Positions 47,941 to 61,190 of a stretch of DNA of 64,000 bases are shown here, piece by piece. Origin of the DNA: Burkholderia territorii (GTDB lineage: Bacteria; Pseudomonadota; Gammaproteobacteria; Burkholderiales; Burkholderiaceae). The stretch's first letter is position 1. Each line of letters begins with the position of its first letter. The translations under genes and the position numbers were made by a program. The notes under the pieces were generated by a model. The model was not told where the DNA came from. It saw nothing but the letters and a program-made list of their open reading frames with translations, and did not search any database. The DNA is taken from NCBI RefSeq assembly GCF_902833055.1, contig NZ_CADFEJ010000011.1:123733-187732 (forward strand), written 5' to 3'.

Positions 47941-49113
47941 TCAGCCCGGCATCGCCGGTTCGACGCGGCGCGGCGCATAGGTTTCCCACCCGCTGCATCC
48001 GGGGCACTGCCAGTAGAAGAGTCGTGCCCGGAAACCGCAATTCTGGCACGTATAGCGTGGCAGATTCTTGGTGCGCTGCTTGATCAGCGCACGCATCATT
48101 TCAAGTTCCTTACGACGCGGCTCGTCGGCGGCAGCGATCTGTGCATCCAGCAGGTGCAACATGCCCGACAGGTTCGGCGACTTCTCCATCTGCGTGCGCG
48201 CGAGCGTATGGGCCGCTTCCTGGCCGCGCAAACCGGCAATGTGCTGATAGGCAATATCGAGCAGGTCGTTCGACGGATAGCGATCGACGTAGCCCATCAG
48301 CAGCTCCGCGCCCTCGACCGGCTTGCCGAGCGCGACGTACGCCTTCATCAGCTTGTCGGCGACGAGCGGCAGATACGCCGGATTCTGCGCTTCGACACGC
48401 TTCCAGTGCTCGATCGCGGCCGTGTGGTCGCCCGCCGCCTGCGCGGCATCGCCGGACAGGATCGTCGCGCGGACGTTCTGCGGGTTCGCTGCAAGCGCAA
48501 GTGTCAGCTGCTCGGCCGCGGCCGCGGCGTTCTTGCGTTGCAGCGCGTCCTGCGCGAGTTCGCAATGGAACTGCGCGATTTCGATGCCGAGCGGCTTGTC
48601 GCTCATCGATTCGATCCGTTTCGCGGTATCGATCGACTTGTTCCAGTCCTTCTCGATCTCGTAGATCGTCAGCAGCGCCCGCTGCGCGCCCAACGCGTAA
48701 TCGCCATCGGCGAGCCGGTGGAAGGCCTCCTCCGCACGATCGAGCAGGCCGGCCTTCAGGAAATCCTGACCGAGCTCGTACAGCGCGTGATCGCGCTCGT
48801 TCACCGGCAGGTCAGTGCGGCTCAGCAGGTTCTGGTGCACGCGGATCGCACGGTCCGTTTCGCCGCGACGGCGAAACAGGTTGCCGAGCGCGAAGTGCAG
48901 TTCGACCGTCTCGGGGTCGAGCTTCGCGACCTCGATGAACGCGTCGATCGCCTTGTCCGGTTGTTCGTTCAACAGAAAGTTCAGGCCGCGGAAATACGAT
49001 CGCGGCAGGTTGGCGCTCTCCGACAGAAGGTTCTTCAGGTCATAGCGTGACGCCGCCCAGCCGAGCGCGAACGCCACGGGAATCGCGAGCAACCACCAGA
49101 AATCCAGATCCAT
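47941..49113 (-). CDS. lapB: LPS assembly protein LapB (YciM)
   Basis: The 390-residue inner-membrane protein regulates LPS synthesis by promoting LpxC degradation. An N-terminal membrane helix (DLDFWWLLAIPVAFALGWAA) is followed by TPR repeats and a C-terminal rubredoxin-like zinc site (CQNCGF and CPGCSGW). The ATG at 49113 is the correct start; the longer open frame upstream is not part of the protein. It follows lapA by 53 bp. Confidence 0.95.
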   Translation of the reverse strand: MDLDFWWLLAIPVAFALGWAASRYDLKNLLSESANLPRSYFRGLNFLLNEQPDKAIDAFIEVAKLDPETVELHFALGNLFRRRGETDRAIRVHQNLLSRTDLPVNERDHALYELGQDFLKAGLLDRAEEAFHRLADGDYALGAQRALLTIYEIEKDWNKSIDTAKRIESMSDKPLGIEIAQFHCELAQDALQRKNAAAAAEQLTLALAANPQNVRATILSGDAAQAAGDHTAAIEHWKRVEAQNPAYLPLVADKLMKAYVALGKPVEGAELLMGYVDRYPSNDLLDIAYQHIAGLRGQEAAHTLARTQMEKSPNLSGMLHLLDAQIAAADEPRRKELEMMRALIKQRTKNLPRYTCQNCGFRARLFYWQCPGCSGWETYAPRRVEPAMPG

Positions 49114-49166
49114 GCGAAATATCGAAGCAGAGACGAAAACCGCGCGAAGATCGCGCGGCGTCGGTG

Positions 49167-49460
49167 TTAAATGACGGGCGGCATCGGCGGCTGGTCGATG
49201 ACGGCCGGGGTTTCGCGCGCCGCACGCAGATCGCGTTTCAGGCGCCCGTTCTCGAGGCGCATGCGAAAGATCGCCGGCAGCGCGGACAGCAGGCCGGCCA
49301 GCAGACCCACGACGAAGAACGCGAGGCCGATCAGGATCAGCGGCGCTTGCCATGCGTATCCGGCAACGAAATTCAGCGTCGCGGTTTGCGTATTGGCCAG
49401 TGCAAGCACCAGCAGCAGCACGAACACCAATACCCGGATCAGCCAGACGATAAACTTCAT
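49167..49460 (-). CDS. lapA: LPS assembly protein LapA
   Basis: The 97-residue inner-membrane protein has two helices (about residues 4-22 and 40-65) and a cytosolic tail. It is the usual partner encoded just before LapB. It belongs to the LapA/YciS (DUF1049) family; the function is linked to LPS assembly. It lies 209 bp after ihfB, beyond a terminator, so it probably has its own promoter. Confidence 0.92.
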   Translation of the reverse strand: MKFIVWLIRVLVFVLLLVLALANTQTATLNFVAGYAWQAPLILIGLAFFVVGLLAGLLSALPAIFRMRLENGRLKRDLRAARETPAVIDQPPMPPVI

Positions 49461-49595
49461 GTAGCCCTCTCTTTGTTGAGGTTTGCCGTGGCGCGCGACT
49501 CCCCTTCGCGGCGCCGAATCGACCCGTATTGTAAAGGATGCGTTTGCGCGTCACTGCACATCCTGCGGATGCATCCTGTCACGCGGTTGCCGGAA

Positions 49596-49631
49596 ATGAA
49601 AAAAGCGCCCGCAAGGGGCGCTTTTTTTTCA
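49596..49631 (-). terminator. Terminator after ihfB
   Basis: On the minus strand AAAAGCGCCCC pairs with GGGCGCTTTTTTC around loop TTGC. A-runs on the other side make it work in both directions. It starts about 40 bp past the ihfB stop. Confidence 0.85.
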
Positions 49632-49669
49632 GCCTTCGCCGGACGGATTCCGGGCAAACCGAACGACGC

Positions 49670-49993
49670 TCAACGCTCGTCGTCCGGATCATCAGCTTTC
49701 AGCGGCTCGCCGGCGCGGCCGTCGACGCGTTCACGCAATTCCTTGCCGGGCTTGAAGTGAGGCACGAACTTCTCGGGCACCTGCACTTTCTCCCCCGACT
49801 TCGGGTTGCGTCCGACGCGCGCCGGGCGACGGTTGAGGCCGAAGCTGCCGAAACCCCGAATTTCGATGCGATGCCCTTTCGACAAGGCGTCGGACATCGC
49901 ATCGAGCATCGTTTTCACCGCGAAATCCGCATCCTTGAGGACAAGTTGCGGAAATCGCAGTGCCAGCTGCGCGACCAACTCGGATTTGGTCAT
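49670..49993 (-). CDS. ihfB: Integration host factor subunit beta
   Basis: The 107-residue DNA-bending protein pairs with IhfA. The beta-arm signature [21 protein letters not shown] is intact. It has a longer acidic tail (KADDPDDER) than E. coli (94 residues). IHF is often needed for sigma-54 activation, which is relevant to the regulator at 16195. It is 22 bp downstream of rpsA, likely the same operon. Confidence 0.97.
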   Translation of the reverse strand: MTKSELVAQLALRFPQLVLKDADFAVKTMLDAMSDALSKGHRIEIRGFGSFGLNRRPARVGRNPKSGEKVQVPEKFVPHFKPGKELRERVDGRAGEPLKADDPDDER

Positions 49994-50015
49994 ACTTCAG
50001 CAGACCTCGTGAGGC

Positions 50016-51728
50016 TTACTGGTTCTGGCCGTCGAGCTTCGCCTTCAGCAGCGCGCCGAGGTTGGTCGTACCGGTCGCGGCAGCGCTCGTGTCCGACTGC
50101 AGGCCGCGGATCGCTTCCTGTTGTTCAGCCGAATCCTTCGCCTTGATCGACAGGTTGATGCCACGCGACTTGCGATCGATGTTGATCACCATCGCGTTGA
50201 CCTTGTCGCCTTCCTTCAGCACGTTGCGTGCGTCTTCGACGCGATCCTGCGAGATTTCCGATGCACGCAGGTAGCCTTCGACGTCGCCCGTCAGCGTGAT
50301 GACAGCGCCCTTCGCATCGACCGACTTCACCACGCCGTCGACGATCGAACCCTTGTCGTTCATTGCAACGTAGTTGCTGAACGGGTCGCCTTCGAGCTGC
50401 TTGATGCCGAGCGAAATACGCTCCTTCTCGACGTCGATACCGAGCACGATCGCTTCGACTTCGTCGCCCTTCTTGTACTTGCGAACGGCTTCTTCGCCAG
50501 CTTCGCTCCACGACAGGTCCGACAGGTGGACCAGGCCGTCGATGCCGCCCGGCAGACCGATGAACACGCCGAAGTCGGTGATCGACTTGATTGCGCCCGT
50601 GATCTTGTCGCCCTTCTTGAAGTTGCGGCTGAAGTCATCCCACGGGTTCGGCTTGCACTGCTTCATGCCGAGGCTGATACGACGACGGTCTTCGTCGATC
50701 TCGAGGACCATGACTTCGACTTCGTCGCCCAGCTGGACAACCTTCGACGGAGCAACGTTCTTGTTGGTCCAGTCCATTTCCGACACGTGGACGAGGCCTT
50801 CGATGCCCGATTCCACTTCGACGAATGCGCCGTAGTCGGTGATGTTCGTGACCTTGCCGAACAGGCGCGTGCCCGACGGGTAACGGCGCGAGATGCCTTC
50901 CCACGGATCGTCGCCCAGTTGCTTGATGCCCAGCGAGACGCGGTTCTTCTCTTGGTCGAACTTGAGGATCTTCGCGGTGACTTCCTGGCCAACCGACAGG
51001 ACTTCGCTCGGGTGACGCACGCGACGCCATGCGATGTCGGTGATGTGCAGCAGGCCGTCGATGCCGCCGAGGTCGACGAACGCACCGTAGTCGGTGATGT
51101 TCTTGACCACGCCGTTGACGATCGCGCCTTCCTTCAGCGTCTCGAGCAGCTTCGCGCGCTCTTCGCCTTGCGTTGCCTCGATCACTGCACGACGCGACAG
51201 CACGACGTTGTTACGCTTGCGATCGAGCTTGATCACGCGGAACTCGAGCGTCTTGCCTTCGTACGGGGTCGTGTCCTTGACCGGACGCGTGTCGACCAGC
51301 GAACCCGGCAGGAACGCGCGGATGCCGTTGACCATCACGGTCATGCCGCCCTTCACCTTGCCGGTGATCGTGCCGGTGACGAGTTCGTTGTTGTCGAGGG
51401 CCTTTTCCAGCGACAGCCACGATGCGAGGCGCTTCGCCTTGTCGCGCGACAGGATCGTGTCGCCGTAGCCGTTTTCGAGTGCGTCGATCGCGACGGACAC
51501 GAAATCGCCCGACTGCACCTCAACCTCGCCCTGATCGTTCAGGAATTCCTCGATCGGAATGTAAGCCTCGGACTTCAGGCCTGCATTGACGACCACGAAG
51601 TTGTGGTCGACGCGCACGACTTCGGCGGAAATCACTTCGCCGGCGCGCATGTCTTGGCGGGTCAGCGACTCTTCGAACAGAGCCGCAAAGGATTCGGTAT
51701 TCGGGGTGGAGGTTTGCAGGTCGGACAT
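50016..51728 (-). CDS. rpsA: 30S ribosomal protein S1
   Basis: The 570-residue protein has six S1 RNA-binding repeats (about 90 residues each), as in other proteobacteria. Repeat hallmarks such as [21 protein letters not shown] and [22 protein letters not shown] are present. It recruits mRNAs to the 30S. The ATG at 51728 ([20 protein letters not shown]) is correct. The 141-bp gap to cmk may hold a promoter and leader. Confidence 0.97.
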   Translation of the reverse strand: MSDLQTSTPNTESFAALFEESLTRQDMRAGEVISAEVVRVDHNFVVVNAGLKSEAYIPIEEFLNDQGEVEVQSGDFVSVAIDALENGYGDTILSRDKAKRLASWLSLEKALDNNELVTGTITGKVKGGMTVMVNGIRAFLPGSLVDTRPVKDTTPYEGKTLEFRVIKLDRKRNNVVLSRRAVIEATQGEERAKLLETLKEGAIVNGVVKNITDYGAFVDLGGIDGLLHITDIAWRRVRHPSEVLSVGQEVTAKILKFDQEKNRVSLGIKQLGDDPWEGISRRYPSGTRLFGKVTNITDYGAFVEVESGIEGLVHVSEMDWTNKNVAPSKVVQLGDEVEVMVLEIDEDRRRISLGMKQCKPNPWDDFSRNFKKGDKITGAIKSITDFGVFIGLPGGIDGLVHLSDLSWSEAGEEAVRKYKKGDEVEAIVLGIDVEKERISLGIKQLEGDPFSNYVAMNDKGSIVDGVVKSVDAKGAVITLTGDVEGYLRASEISQDRVEDARNVLKEGDKVNAMVINIDRKSRGINLSIKAKDSAEQQEAIRGLQSDTSAAATGTTNLGALLKAKLDGQNQ

Positions 51729-51869
51729 AAAAATCTGATTGTGCATGGATCGCTGTGCCACGCCGGCCGGAATGGCAGGCTGAAAGGGCCAGATCGAAAC
51801 CATACGGGGTTAAGGGTTCGAAACACGCTCCGCACTCCTCGCGCGAAGCACCTACTGTTGCCCGCCTTC

Positions 51870-52556
51870 TCAGGCGGGCTGACCGAGCGCCCGGTACCAC
51901 TGCAGCACCTGGTCGACTGCTTCATCGACCGAAAGCGCCGACGTGTCGAGCAGCTTGGCATCTGCCGCAGGCTTCAGCGGCGCGGCCGCGCGATTGCTGT
52001 CGCGCGCGTCACGTTCACGAAGATCCCGGAGCAAGTCATCTATATTAGCAGAAAAACCTTTTTGCATCAATTGCTTATGCCGTCTGGCCGCGCGCGCCTC
52101 GGCGCTGGCCGTCAGGAACACCTTCAGCACGGCGTCCGGGAAGATCACGGTGCCCATGTCGCGGCCGTCCGCGACGAGGCCGGGCGTCTTGCGGAACGCG
52201 CGCTGGCGTGCGACGAGCGCGCTACGCACCGGCCCGTGCACCGCGATCGCCGACGCACGGTTGCCGACCGCTTCGGCGCGGATGTCGTTCGACACGTCAA
52301 CGCCGTCGAGTTGCGCGCACCCCTCGCGGAACGTGATGTGAAGATCGTCGATCAGCTTCACGAGTGCGTCGATGTCCTCGGCCGCAATGCCGTAGCGCAC
52401 GCTCGCGAGCGCCGCGAGGCGGTACAGCGCACCGCTGTCGAGCAGGTGGAAGCCGAGATGCGCGGCGACAAGCGCCGCCACGGTCCCCTTGCCGGAGGCA
52501 GTCGGACCGTCGATCGTGATGACGGGGGTCGGGTGAAAGGGTCGGGTGGATTTCAT
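51870..52556 (-). CDS. cmk: Cytidylate kinase
   Basis: The 228-residue enzyme phosphorylates CMP and dCMP. The P-loop is [19 protein letters not shown], and the CMP-binding region [15 protein letters not shown] is conserved. It lies between aroA (13 bp upstream) and rpsA, the typical order. Confidence 0.97.
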   Translation of the reverse strand: MKSTRPFHPTPVITIDGPTASGKGTVAALVAAHLGFHLLDSGALYRLAALASVRYGIAAEDIDALVKLIDDLHITFREGCAQLDGVDVSNDIRAEAVGNRASAIAVHGPVRSALVARQRAFRKTPGLVADGRDMGTVIFPDAVLKVFLTASAEARAARRHKQLMQKGFSANIDDLLRDLRERDARDSNRAAAPLKPAADAKLLDTSALSVDEAVDQVLQWYRALGQPA

Positions 52557-52569
52557 CGGAACTGTCGGG

Positions 52570-53874
52570 TCAGGCTTTGGCGAGCGCGGCGAAGCGGTCG
52601 AAATAGTCGGGGAACGTCTTGCCGACGCACTTCGGATCGTTGATGCGCACGGGCACGCCGCCCAGGCTGACGAGCGAGAAGCACATCGCCATCCGGTGAT
52701 CGTCGTACGTGTCGATCGCCGCGTTCGGCGTGAGCCGTTGCGGCGGCGTGACGACCAGGTAGTCAGGGCCTTCCTCGACGGTCGCGCCGACCTTGCGCAG
52801 CTCGGTCGCCATCGCGGCGATGCGGTCGGTTTCCTTCACGCGCCAGCTCGCGATGTTGCGCAGCGTGCTCGTGCCGCTCGCGAACAGCGCCGCGACCGCG
52901 ATCGTCATCGCCGCGTCGGGAATCAGGTTGAAGTCCATGTCGATCGGCTCGAGCTTGCCGTGGTCATGGCCGATGCCGCGCACCTCGATCCAGTCGTCGC
53001 CCATCGAAACGTTCGCGCCCATCTGCATCAGCGCGTTCGCGAAGCCGACGTCGCCCTGGATGCTCGCGCGACCCACGCCCTCGACGCGCAGCGGGCCGCC
53101 GCCGAGCGCACCGGCCGCGAGGAAGTACGAGGCCGACGACGCATCGCCCTCGACCATGATGCGCCCCGGCGAGCGGTAGCGAACCCCGGCCGGCACGACG
53201 AAGCGCTGCCAGCCGTCGCGCTCGACGGTCACGCCGAAGCGCGCCATCAGCCGGATCGTGATGTCGATGTATGGCTTCGAGATCAGTTCGCCGTCGACTT
53301 CGACGACGATCCTGCCGTCCTTCGCCTTCACGAGCGGCAGCGTCATCAGCAGCGCGGTGAGGAACTGGCTCGACACGTCGCCGCGCACGCGGATCGGCGC
53401 ATCGACCGCGATCGCCGCGGGCTTGATCCGCAGCGGCGGAAAGCCTTCGTTCTGCTCGTAGTCGATCTGCGCGCCGATCTGCCGCAGGCCGTCGACGAGG
53501 TCGCCGATCGGCCGCTCGTGCATGCGCGGCACGCCGTGCACGCGATAGTCGCCGCCGTTGACCGCGAGCGCCGCCGTCAACGGTCGCACCGCGGTGCCTG
53601 CATTGCCGAGGAACAGATCGGCGGTCTTCGCGGTGAACGCGCCGCGCGTGCCGGTGACGACACAGGTGTCGCCCTCGCGGGCGAGCTTCACACCGAGCTT
53701 GCCAAGCGCGTCGAGCATCACGCGCGTGTCGTCGGAATCCAGCAGGTTGGTGATCGTCGTATCGCCTTCGGCAAGCGCCGCGAGCAGCAGCACGCGGTTC
53801 GAGATGCTTTTCGAACCGGGCAGGCGCACGGTGCCCGATGCGCTGGAATACGGACCGAGATCGAGGTAGTCCAT
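52570..53874 (-). CDS. aroA: 3-phosphoshikimate 1-carboxyvinyltransferase (EPSP synthase)
   Basis: The 434-residue enzyme is the sixth step of the shikimate pathway and the glyphosate target. Class I motifs are intact: [33 protein letters not shown] and the [18 protein letters not shown] segment. It shows the native Gly of the NAGTA motif. The start is ATG 53874. It lies 20 bp after tyrA on the same strand. Confidence 0.97.
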   Translation of the reverse strand: MDYLDLGPYSSASGTVRLPGSKSISNRVLLLAALAEGDTTITNLLDSDDTRVMLDALGKLGVKLAREGDTCVVTGTRGAFTAKTADLFLGNAGTAVRPLTAALAVNGGDYRVHGVPRMHERPIGDLVDGLRQIGAQIDYEQNEGFPPLRIKPAAIAVDAPIRVRGDVSSQFLTALLMTLPLVKAKDGRIVVEVDGELISKPYIDITIRLMARFGVTVERDGWQRFVVPAGVRYRSPGRIMVEGDASSASYFLAAGALGGGPLRVEGVGRASIQGDVGFANALMQMGANVSMGDDWIEVRGIGHDHGKLEPIDMDFNLIPDAAMTIAVAALFASGTSTLRNIASWRVKETDRIAAMATELRKVGATVEEGPDYLVVTPPQRLTPNAAIDTYDDHRMAMCFSLVSLGGVPVRINDPKCVGKTFPDYFDRFAALAKA

Positions 53875-53894
53875 GGGAATCGTCCTGTTTCCTG

Positions 53895-54821
53895 TTATTT
53901 CTTGACCGGTTCGGCAGCGGGCTGCGCGCCACGTTCCTGCCATGCCTTGCGTGCAGCGCGCGAGCGCGTGAACACGGCTTCGAGCGCCGCGCCATCGCCG
54001 GCGTCTATCGCCGCACGCAGCCGGGCGAGCACGCGCGTGTAGCCGTCGAGCTCATCGAGCAGCGCCGCACGATTCGCGATACATACGTCGCGCCACATTT
54101 CCGGGCTCGATGCTGCAATTCGCGTGAAGTCGCGGAAGCCACCCGCCGCGTACGAGAATTTCAGTTCGGCGTCCGCCTCGCCGAGAATCTGCTCGACGAG
54201 CGCGAACGACAGCACGTGCGGCAGATGACTGATCGACGCGAACACGCGATCGTGCTGCGCCGTGCTCATCGTGCGCACGTCGGCGCCGGTCGCCCGCCAC
54301 ATCGCTTCGATCCGCGCGACCGATTGCGGCGCGTTCTCCGGCAGCGGACACAGCACGACGTTGCGCCCGACGTACAGATCCGGCAGCGCAGCTTCGACGC
54401 CGCTCGATTCGCGCCCGGCGATCGGATGGCCCGGAACGAATTGCGCGATCCGCGCGCCGAGCGCATCGCGCGCGGCCGCGACGACGTCCGACTTGGTGCT
54501 GCCGGCGTCCGTGACGAGCGCCGTTACGTCGAGCCACGGCGCGATGCGTGCGAGCAACGGGCCCGTTTGCGCGACGGGCGCGGCCAGCAGCACGAGATCG
54601 GCGCCGGCGAGCGCGTCGCGCAGTTGCGCATCGTCATCGAGCGCCACCGCACGATCGATCACGCCCAGCGCGAGCGCGCGCTCGACCGATGCACGCGAAC
54701 GACCGATGCCGACGACTTCGCCCGCACCACCCGGTGCGCGCTCGCGCAGCGCGCGCGCCAGCGATCCGCCGATCAGGCCGACGCCGAAGATCACAAGTTT
54801 GTTGAATGCAAAGCCTGACAC
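53895..54821 (-). CDS. tyrA: Prephenate dehydrogenase TyrA
   Basis: The 308-residue NAD(P)-linked enzyme converts prephenate (or arogenate) to the tyrosine precursor. The Rossmann motif [14 protein letters not shown] begins at residue 12, and [25 protein letters not shown] and [11 protein letters not shown] are family blocks. The start is a GTG at 54821 and is uncertain: the frame runs open far upstream, but sequence conservation begins here. No ribosome site is obvious. The upstream 185-bp spacer to pheA holds no gene. Confidence 0.9.
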   Translation of the reverse strand: MSGFAFNKLVIFGVGLIGGSLARALRERAPGGAGEVVGIGRSRASVERALALGVIDRAVALDDDAQLRDALAGADLVLLAAPVAQTGPLLARIAPWLDVTALVTDAGSTKSDVVAAARDALGARIAQFVPGHPIAGRESSGVEAALPDLYVGRNVVLCPLPENAPQSVARIEAMWRATGADVRTMSTAQHDRVFASISHLPHVLSFALVEQILGEADAELKFSYAAGGFRDFTRIAASSPEMWRDVCIANRAALLDELDGYTRVLARLRAAIDAGDGAALEAVFTRSRAARKAWQERGAQPAAEPVKK

Positions 54822-55006
54822 GACTAGAGCCAAGTGACGCACGCGGAACGTCGCCCCGCGCACGGAAATCCAGATTCCGGGCAACGGGCCCGATCCGGCG
54901 CGATGTGCACCGGATACCGCCCGAACCCGCCTTGGGCAGCGCCGCCAGGCCTGCCCTGCACGCTGCCCGCGCCGCCCCTTCGCCGCCGGCGACCGGCCGT
55001 TACGCG

Positions 55007-56089
55007 TCAGCGCGCGCGCGGATACGAACCGAGTATCTTCAGGAACGCGGCCTTCTGGCCGAGCTCCGCGAGCGCGGCTGCCACGGGTGGTTCGTCCCGG
55101 TGCCCTTCGATGTCGATGTAGAAGTAATACTCCCACGTGCCGACCCGCGCCGGGCGCGACTCGAAGCGCGTCATCGACACGCCGTGCCGCGCGAGCGGTT
55201 CGAGCAGCTTGAACACCGCGCCCGGCTCGTTCTTCACCGACACGATCAGCGACGTCTGGTCGTGACCGCTCTGCCCGGCGGCCTGCTTGCCGACGATCAC
55301 GAAGCGCGTGCGGTTGTGCGGGTCGTCCTGGATCAGCGAGAACGCGATCTGCAGGCCGTAGTGCGCAGCCGCGCGGTCGCCGGCAATCGCCGCGACACTC
55401 GGATCCGCCGCCGCGAGACGCGCGGCCTCCGCATTGCTCGCCACCGCCTGCCGCTCCAGGTGCGGCGCGTTCGCAGCAAGCCACTGCTGGCATTGCGCGA
55501 GCGCCTGCGCATGCGCGCAGACGCGCGTCACACCGTCGAGCGTGCCGCTCTGCGTGAGCAGGTTGTGATGGATCGGCAGCGCGAGTTCGCCGCTGATCAG
55601 CAACTGCGTCTGCAGCAACAGGTCGAGCGTGCGCGATACCGCGCCTTCGGTCGAGTTCTCGACCGGTGCGATGCCGAATGCGGACGCGCCGGCCTCGACC
55701 GAGCGGAACACCTCGTCGATCGACGGACACGGCAGGCCTTCGATCGACTGGCCGAAATACTCGAACATTGCCTGTTCGCTGTACGTGCCGACCGGCCCGA
55801 GGAACGCGACGTGGATCGTCTGTTCGAGCGCGCGGCTCGCGGCCATGATCTCGCGCCAGATGGCGCTGATGTGCTCGCTCGCAAGCGGCCCCGCGCTCAT
55901 GTCCTGCAGGCGCGCGATCACCTGCAGCTCGCGCTCCGGCCGGAACACCGGCGCGTTGAAATGCTTCTTGACCTCGCCCACCTCGAGCGCCACTGCGGCG
56001 CGCTGGTTGAGGAGCGCGATCAGCTGCGCGTCGATCGCGTCGATGCGGTCGCGCAGCGGTTTCAAGCGGGAATTCAGTTCGTCGTCCAT
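55007..56089 (-). CDS. pheA: Chorismate mutase / prephenate dehydratase (P-protein)
   Basis: The 360-residue bifunctional enzyme makes phenylpyruvate. An AroQ chorismate mutase domain (about residues 1-90: LKPLRDRIDAIDAQLIALLN) is followed by the prephenate dehydratase domain (GPVGTYSEQAMFEYFG, VENSTEGAVSRTLDLL). A C-terminal ACT domain carries the phenylalanine-binding ESRP motif (MTRFESRPARVGTWEYYF). It lies between serC (34 bp) and tyrA. Confidence 0.97.
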   Translation of the reverse strand: MDDELNSRLKPLRDRIDAIDAQLIALLNQRAAVALEVGEVKKHFNAPVFRPERELQVIARLQDMSAGPLASEHISAIWREIMAASRALEQTIHVAFLGPVGTYSEQAMFEYFGQSIEGLPCPSIDEVFRSVEAGASAFGIAPVENSTEGAVSRTLDLLLQTQLLISGELALPIHHNLLTQSGTLDGVTRVCAHAQALAQCQQWLAANAPHLERQAVASNAEAARLAAADPSVAAIAGDRAAAHYGLQIAFSLIQDDPHNRTRFVIVGKQAAGQSGHDQTSLIVSVKNEPGAVFKLLEPLARHGVSMTRFESRPARVGTWEYYFYIDIEGHRDEPPVAAALAELGQKAAFLKILGSYPRAR

Positions 56090-56123
56090 GCGTAGTTGCC
56101 GTGCTGTTTGAACAGCGCCGCGC

Positions 56124-57206
56124 TCAGGCGCCGCGCTGTTCGAAGTCCTTCATGTACTCGACGAGCGCTTTCACGCCCTCGAGCGGCACCGCGTTGTAGA
56201 TCGACGCCCGCATGCCGCCGACGGACTTGTGGCCCTTCAGCTGCAGCAGCCCGCGCGCCTTTGCGCCGGCAAGGAAGTCTTCATTGCGCGTTTCGTCGGC
56301 CAGGAAAAAGGGCACGTTCATACGCGAACGTGCCGCCGGCTCGACCTTGTTCAGATAGAAGCTGCTCGCATCGATCGTGTCGTAGAGCAGCTTCGCCTTC
56401 TCGACATTGCGCGCCTCGATCGCCTCGAGGCCGCCCTGCCGCTTCAGCCACTGGAACACGAGCCCTGCGATGTAGATCGCATAGGTGGGCGGCGTGTTGT
56501 ACAGCGAGTTGTTCGCGGCGACGGTTTTCCATTCGAATGCCGACGGGCAGATCGACAGCGCACGATCGAGCAGATCCTCGCGAACGATCACGACCGTCAC
56601 GCCGGCCATCCCGATGTTCTTCTGCGCGCCGCCGAACAGCACGCCGTACTTCGCGACGTCCATCGGACGCGACAGGATGTGCGACGACACGTCGGCGACG
56701 AGCGGCACGTCGCCGAGGTCGGGAATGTCGAACGTCTCGACGCCGTCGATCGTCTCGTTCGTGCACAGATGCACGTAAGCCGGATCGTCCGACAGCTGCC
56801 ATTCGGCACGGGCGGGCGCGCGCGTGAAACCGTCGGCCGTCTTGCCGGATGCAGCCAGATGCGGGGTACCGTATTTCTTCGCTTCGTTGAACGACTTCTG
56901 CGACCACGAGCCCGTCACGACGAAATCGGCGGTCTTGCGCGAACCGAGCAGGTTCATCGGCACGATCGCGTTCTCGGCGATGCCGCCGCCCTGCAGGAAC
57001 AGGATCCGATGGCTGGCCGGCACATCGAGCAGTTCGCGCAGGTCGGCAAGCGCTGCCTCGTGGATCGACATGAACTCCTTGCCGCGATGGCTCATCTCCA
57101 TCACGCTCATGCCGCTGCCGTGCCAGTCGAGCATTTCGTCGGCGGCCTGCCGCAGCACTTCCTCGGGCAGCGCCGCAGGACCGGCGGAGAAATTAAAGAC
57201 GCGCAT
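56124..57206 (-). CDS. serC: Phosphoserine aminotransferase SerC
   Basis: The 360-residue PLP enzyme acts in serine and pyridoxal phosphate synthesis. The N-terminus [17 protein letters not shown] is diagnostic, and the PLP lysine is in [12 protein letters not shown]. It is 34 bp upstream of pheA, the usual betaproteobacterial arrangement. A terminator for the DUF2059 gene lies just before its start. Confidence 0.97.
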   Translation of the reverse strand: MRVFNFSAGPAALPEEVLRQAADEMLDWHGSGMSVMEMSHRGKEFMSIHEAALADLRELLDVPASHRILFLQGGGIAENAIVPMNLLGSRKTADFVVTGSWSQKSFNEAKKYGTPHLAASGKTADGFTRAPARAEWQLSDDPAYVHLCTNETIDGVETFDIPDLGDVPLVADVSSHILSRPMDVAKYGVLFGGAQKNIGMAGVTVVIVREDLLDRALSICPSAFEWKTVAANNSLYNTPPTYAIYIAGLVFQWLKRQGGLEAIEARNVEKAKLLYDTIDASSFYLNKVEPAARSRMNVPFFLADETRNEDFLAGAKARGLLQLKGHKSVGGMRASIYNAVPLEGVKALVEYMKDFEQRGA

Positions 57207-57267
57207 CGTGAAAACCTCGGGAGGGACGCGACCGGCTTGCCGCCGGCAGAAAGAACCGCGCCAGAAA

Positions 57268-57306
57268 AGGAATGGCCGCTTGCGCTCGCGCGCAAACGGC
57301 CATTAT
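57268..57306 (-). terminator. Terminator after the DUF2059 gene
   Basis: On the minus strand a 14-bp stem with one mismatch (57291-57304 with 57271-57284) is followed by CCTTTTC. It sits between the DUF2059 stop and serC. Confidence 0.6.
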
Positions 57307-57367
57307 CGCACTGTCATCAGGCTCCCGCCAAACCCGGCCGAACGGCCGGGCGGCGTGCCCCGACGGC

Positions 57368-57967
57368 TTACTTGCCCGGCTTGACTGCCGCGACTTCCTT
57401 GTCAGCCTGCGCGCGCGTTGCCTGGATCGCTTGCGGCATGTACTTCTGCATCAGGCCGTTGACCACGTCGCGGCCGACCTGATCCTGGACCTGAATGAAC
57501 TTGCGGCCCGTCGGGCTCTTGTAGAACGTCGTCAGATCCTTGATCTCCGACGTGCTGTAGTACTTCGCGTATGCGTCGTACTGAGCCGACATCGCGTCGC
57601 TCTGGAACTGCTGCGTGCCGAACACCTTGCCCGCGCCGTCAACCAGCTTCGGCACCGCGTTCTTCTGCAGCGTCGGCACGGCGGCTTGCTTTTGCTTGTC
57701 GTTCAGCGTCTTGTTTTCCGACAGCGCGTCCGACAGGATCGCCGGCACGAGCTGCTTTGCCTGCATCTCGGCGCTGTTGCCGATTGCCGACACGAGCTTC
57801 GGCGCGTCGATCGCGTCGAGCAGATCCTTGATCGCAGCCTTCTTGTCGGCGTCGATCGGCGCAGCTGCTGCCGTTGCGGCCGGTGCGGAATTCGACAGCG
57901 CTTGCGCCATCGCGAACGTCGGCACCAGTGCAGCCAGCAGAACCAGTTGCTTGAATTGCTTTTGCAT
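57368..57967 (-). CDS. DUF2059 periplasmic protein
   Basis: The 199-residue protein has a signal peptide (QKQFKQLVLLAALVPTFAMA, cleavage near residue 21-23) and a DUF2059 core in its second half (YAKYYSTSEIKDLTTFYKSPTGRKF, split around residues 135-160). The function is unknown. Three start codons lie in a row (GTG ATG ATG) after an AGAGGGAG site; I chose the last ATG. It lies between gyrA and serC on the same strand and ends with its own terminator. Confidence 0.88.
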   Translation of the reverse strand: MQKQFKQLVLLAALVPTFAMAQALSNSAPAATAAAAPIDADKKAAIKDLLDAIDAPKLVSAIGNSAEMQAKQLVPAILSDALSENKTLNDKQKQAAVPTLQKNAVPKLVDGAGKVFGTQQFQSDAMSAQYDAYAKYYSTSEIKDLTTFYKSPTGRKFIQVQDQVGRDVVNGLMQKYMPQAIQATRAQADKEVAAVKPGK

Positions 57968-58049
57968 CATCACTCCCTCTTGGAAATATGAATGGTTGCT
58001 CGCCGACCGCGGCGCGTTACGCCCGCGGCGGCTCGAGTCTCATCCGTTC

Positions 58050-60653
<2,604 letters not shown>

Positions 60654-60726
60654 GTATCCGTATCGTTTCGGAGCGAAGACGGCGAACGCCTTTCGCGTGG
60701 GCGCTGCATGCGCAACGCAACGCGAG

Positions 60727-60754
60727 ATTCTAACATGCGCCCATCGGCCGCCAA
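60727..60754 (-). promoter_or_regulatory. Sigma-70 promoter of gyrA
   Basis: On the minus strand TTGGCG (60749-60754) and TAGAAT (60727-60732) are separated by 16 bp. The promoter lies 73 bp upstream of the gyrA ATG. Confidence 0.7.
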
Positions 60755-61057
60755 TTCGCCGCCCCCTCTATATGTAAACAGCAAAAATCGCCGCCCATGG
60801 AAAAGGCGCGCCGGAGCGGTCCGGGTCGCACCCCTCGAGCGTTCGGCGGTGTCGCCCGGATACTTGTCACGCCCGCGCGTAAACCCTTGCGGGCTTTCGT
60901 GCAATTTCGCGGGCACGCTCTTGACAATCCCTAAAAGTTACGGCAGGCGGGTGTTGCGCATGCACCACAAAGTTGAAGCGATCTTGGGGTGGGGAGGATT
61001 TTTTTTCGTAGGAAGGGAACGATATGGCAAAATGCCAACGCACTGAAAGTTAGACGC

Positions 61058-61121
61058 TGCTCGAAGTCTACACAGAGCGGTGCCGCGTTTTTTGTGCCGC
61101 ACCAATGTTATACTTCGAGCA
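61058..61121. repeat. Inverted repeat upstream of the OmpA-like gene
   Basis: TGCTCGAAGT (61058-61067) and ACTTCGAGCA (61112-61121) are perfect 10-bp inverted copies, 44 bp apart. The second arm overlaps a possible TATACT -10 element (61109-61114). It could be an operator or an mRNA structure. Confidence 0.45.
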
Positions 61122-61190
61122 ATGTATGACTTGTCACCGTCAACAGGCTCGCAGTAAACCTGCGGTAATCTCAATTTCGAGAGGAGAAAT

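Larger units (their letters stand above)
60654..61190. other. 537-bp divergent intergenic region between gyrA and the ompA-like gene
   Basis: It holds the gyrA promoter at the left and AT-rich leader sequence for the OmpA-like gene at the right, with an inverted repeat at 61058-61121. I see no convincing gene in it. A small RNA cannot be excluded by eye. Confidence 0.6.

Noticed and set aside
50121..52643. An 840-codon plus-strand open frame opposite rpsA and cmk
   Set aside because: It mirrors conserved genes on the other strand and has no ribosome site or protein-like composition.
54822..55730. N-terminal extension of tyrA by 300 codons
   Set aside because: It overlaps pheA and its sequence is Arg/Ala-rich without conservation; a shared open frame only.
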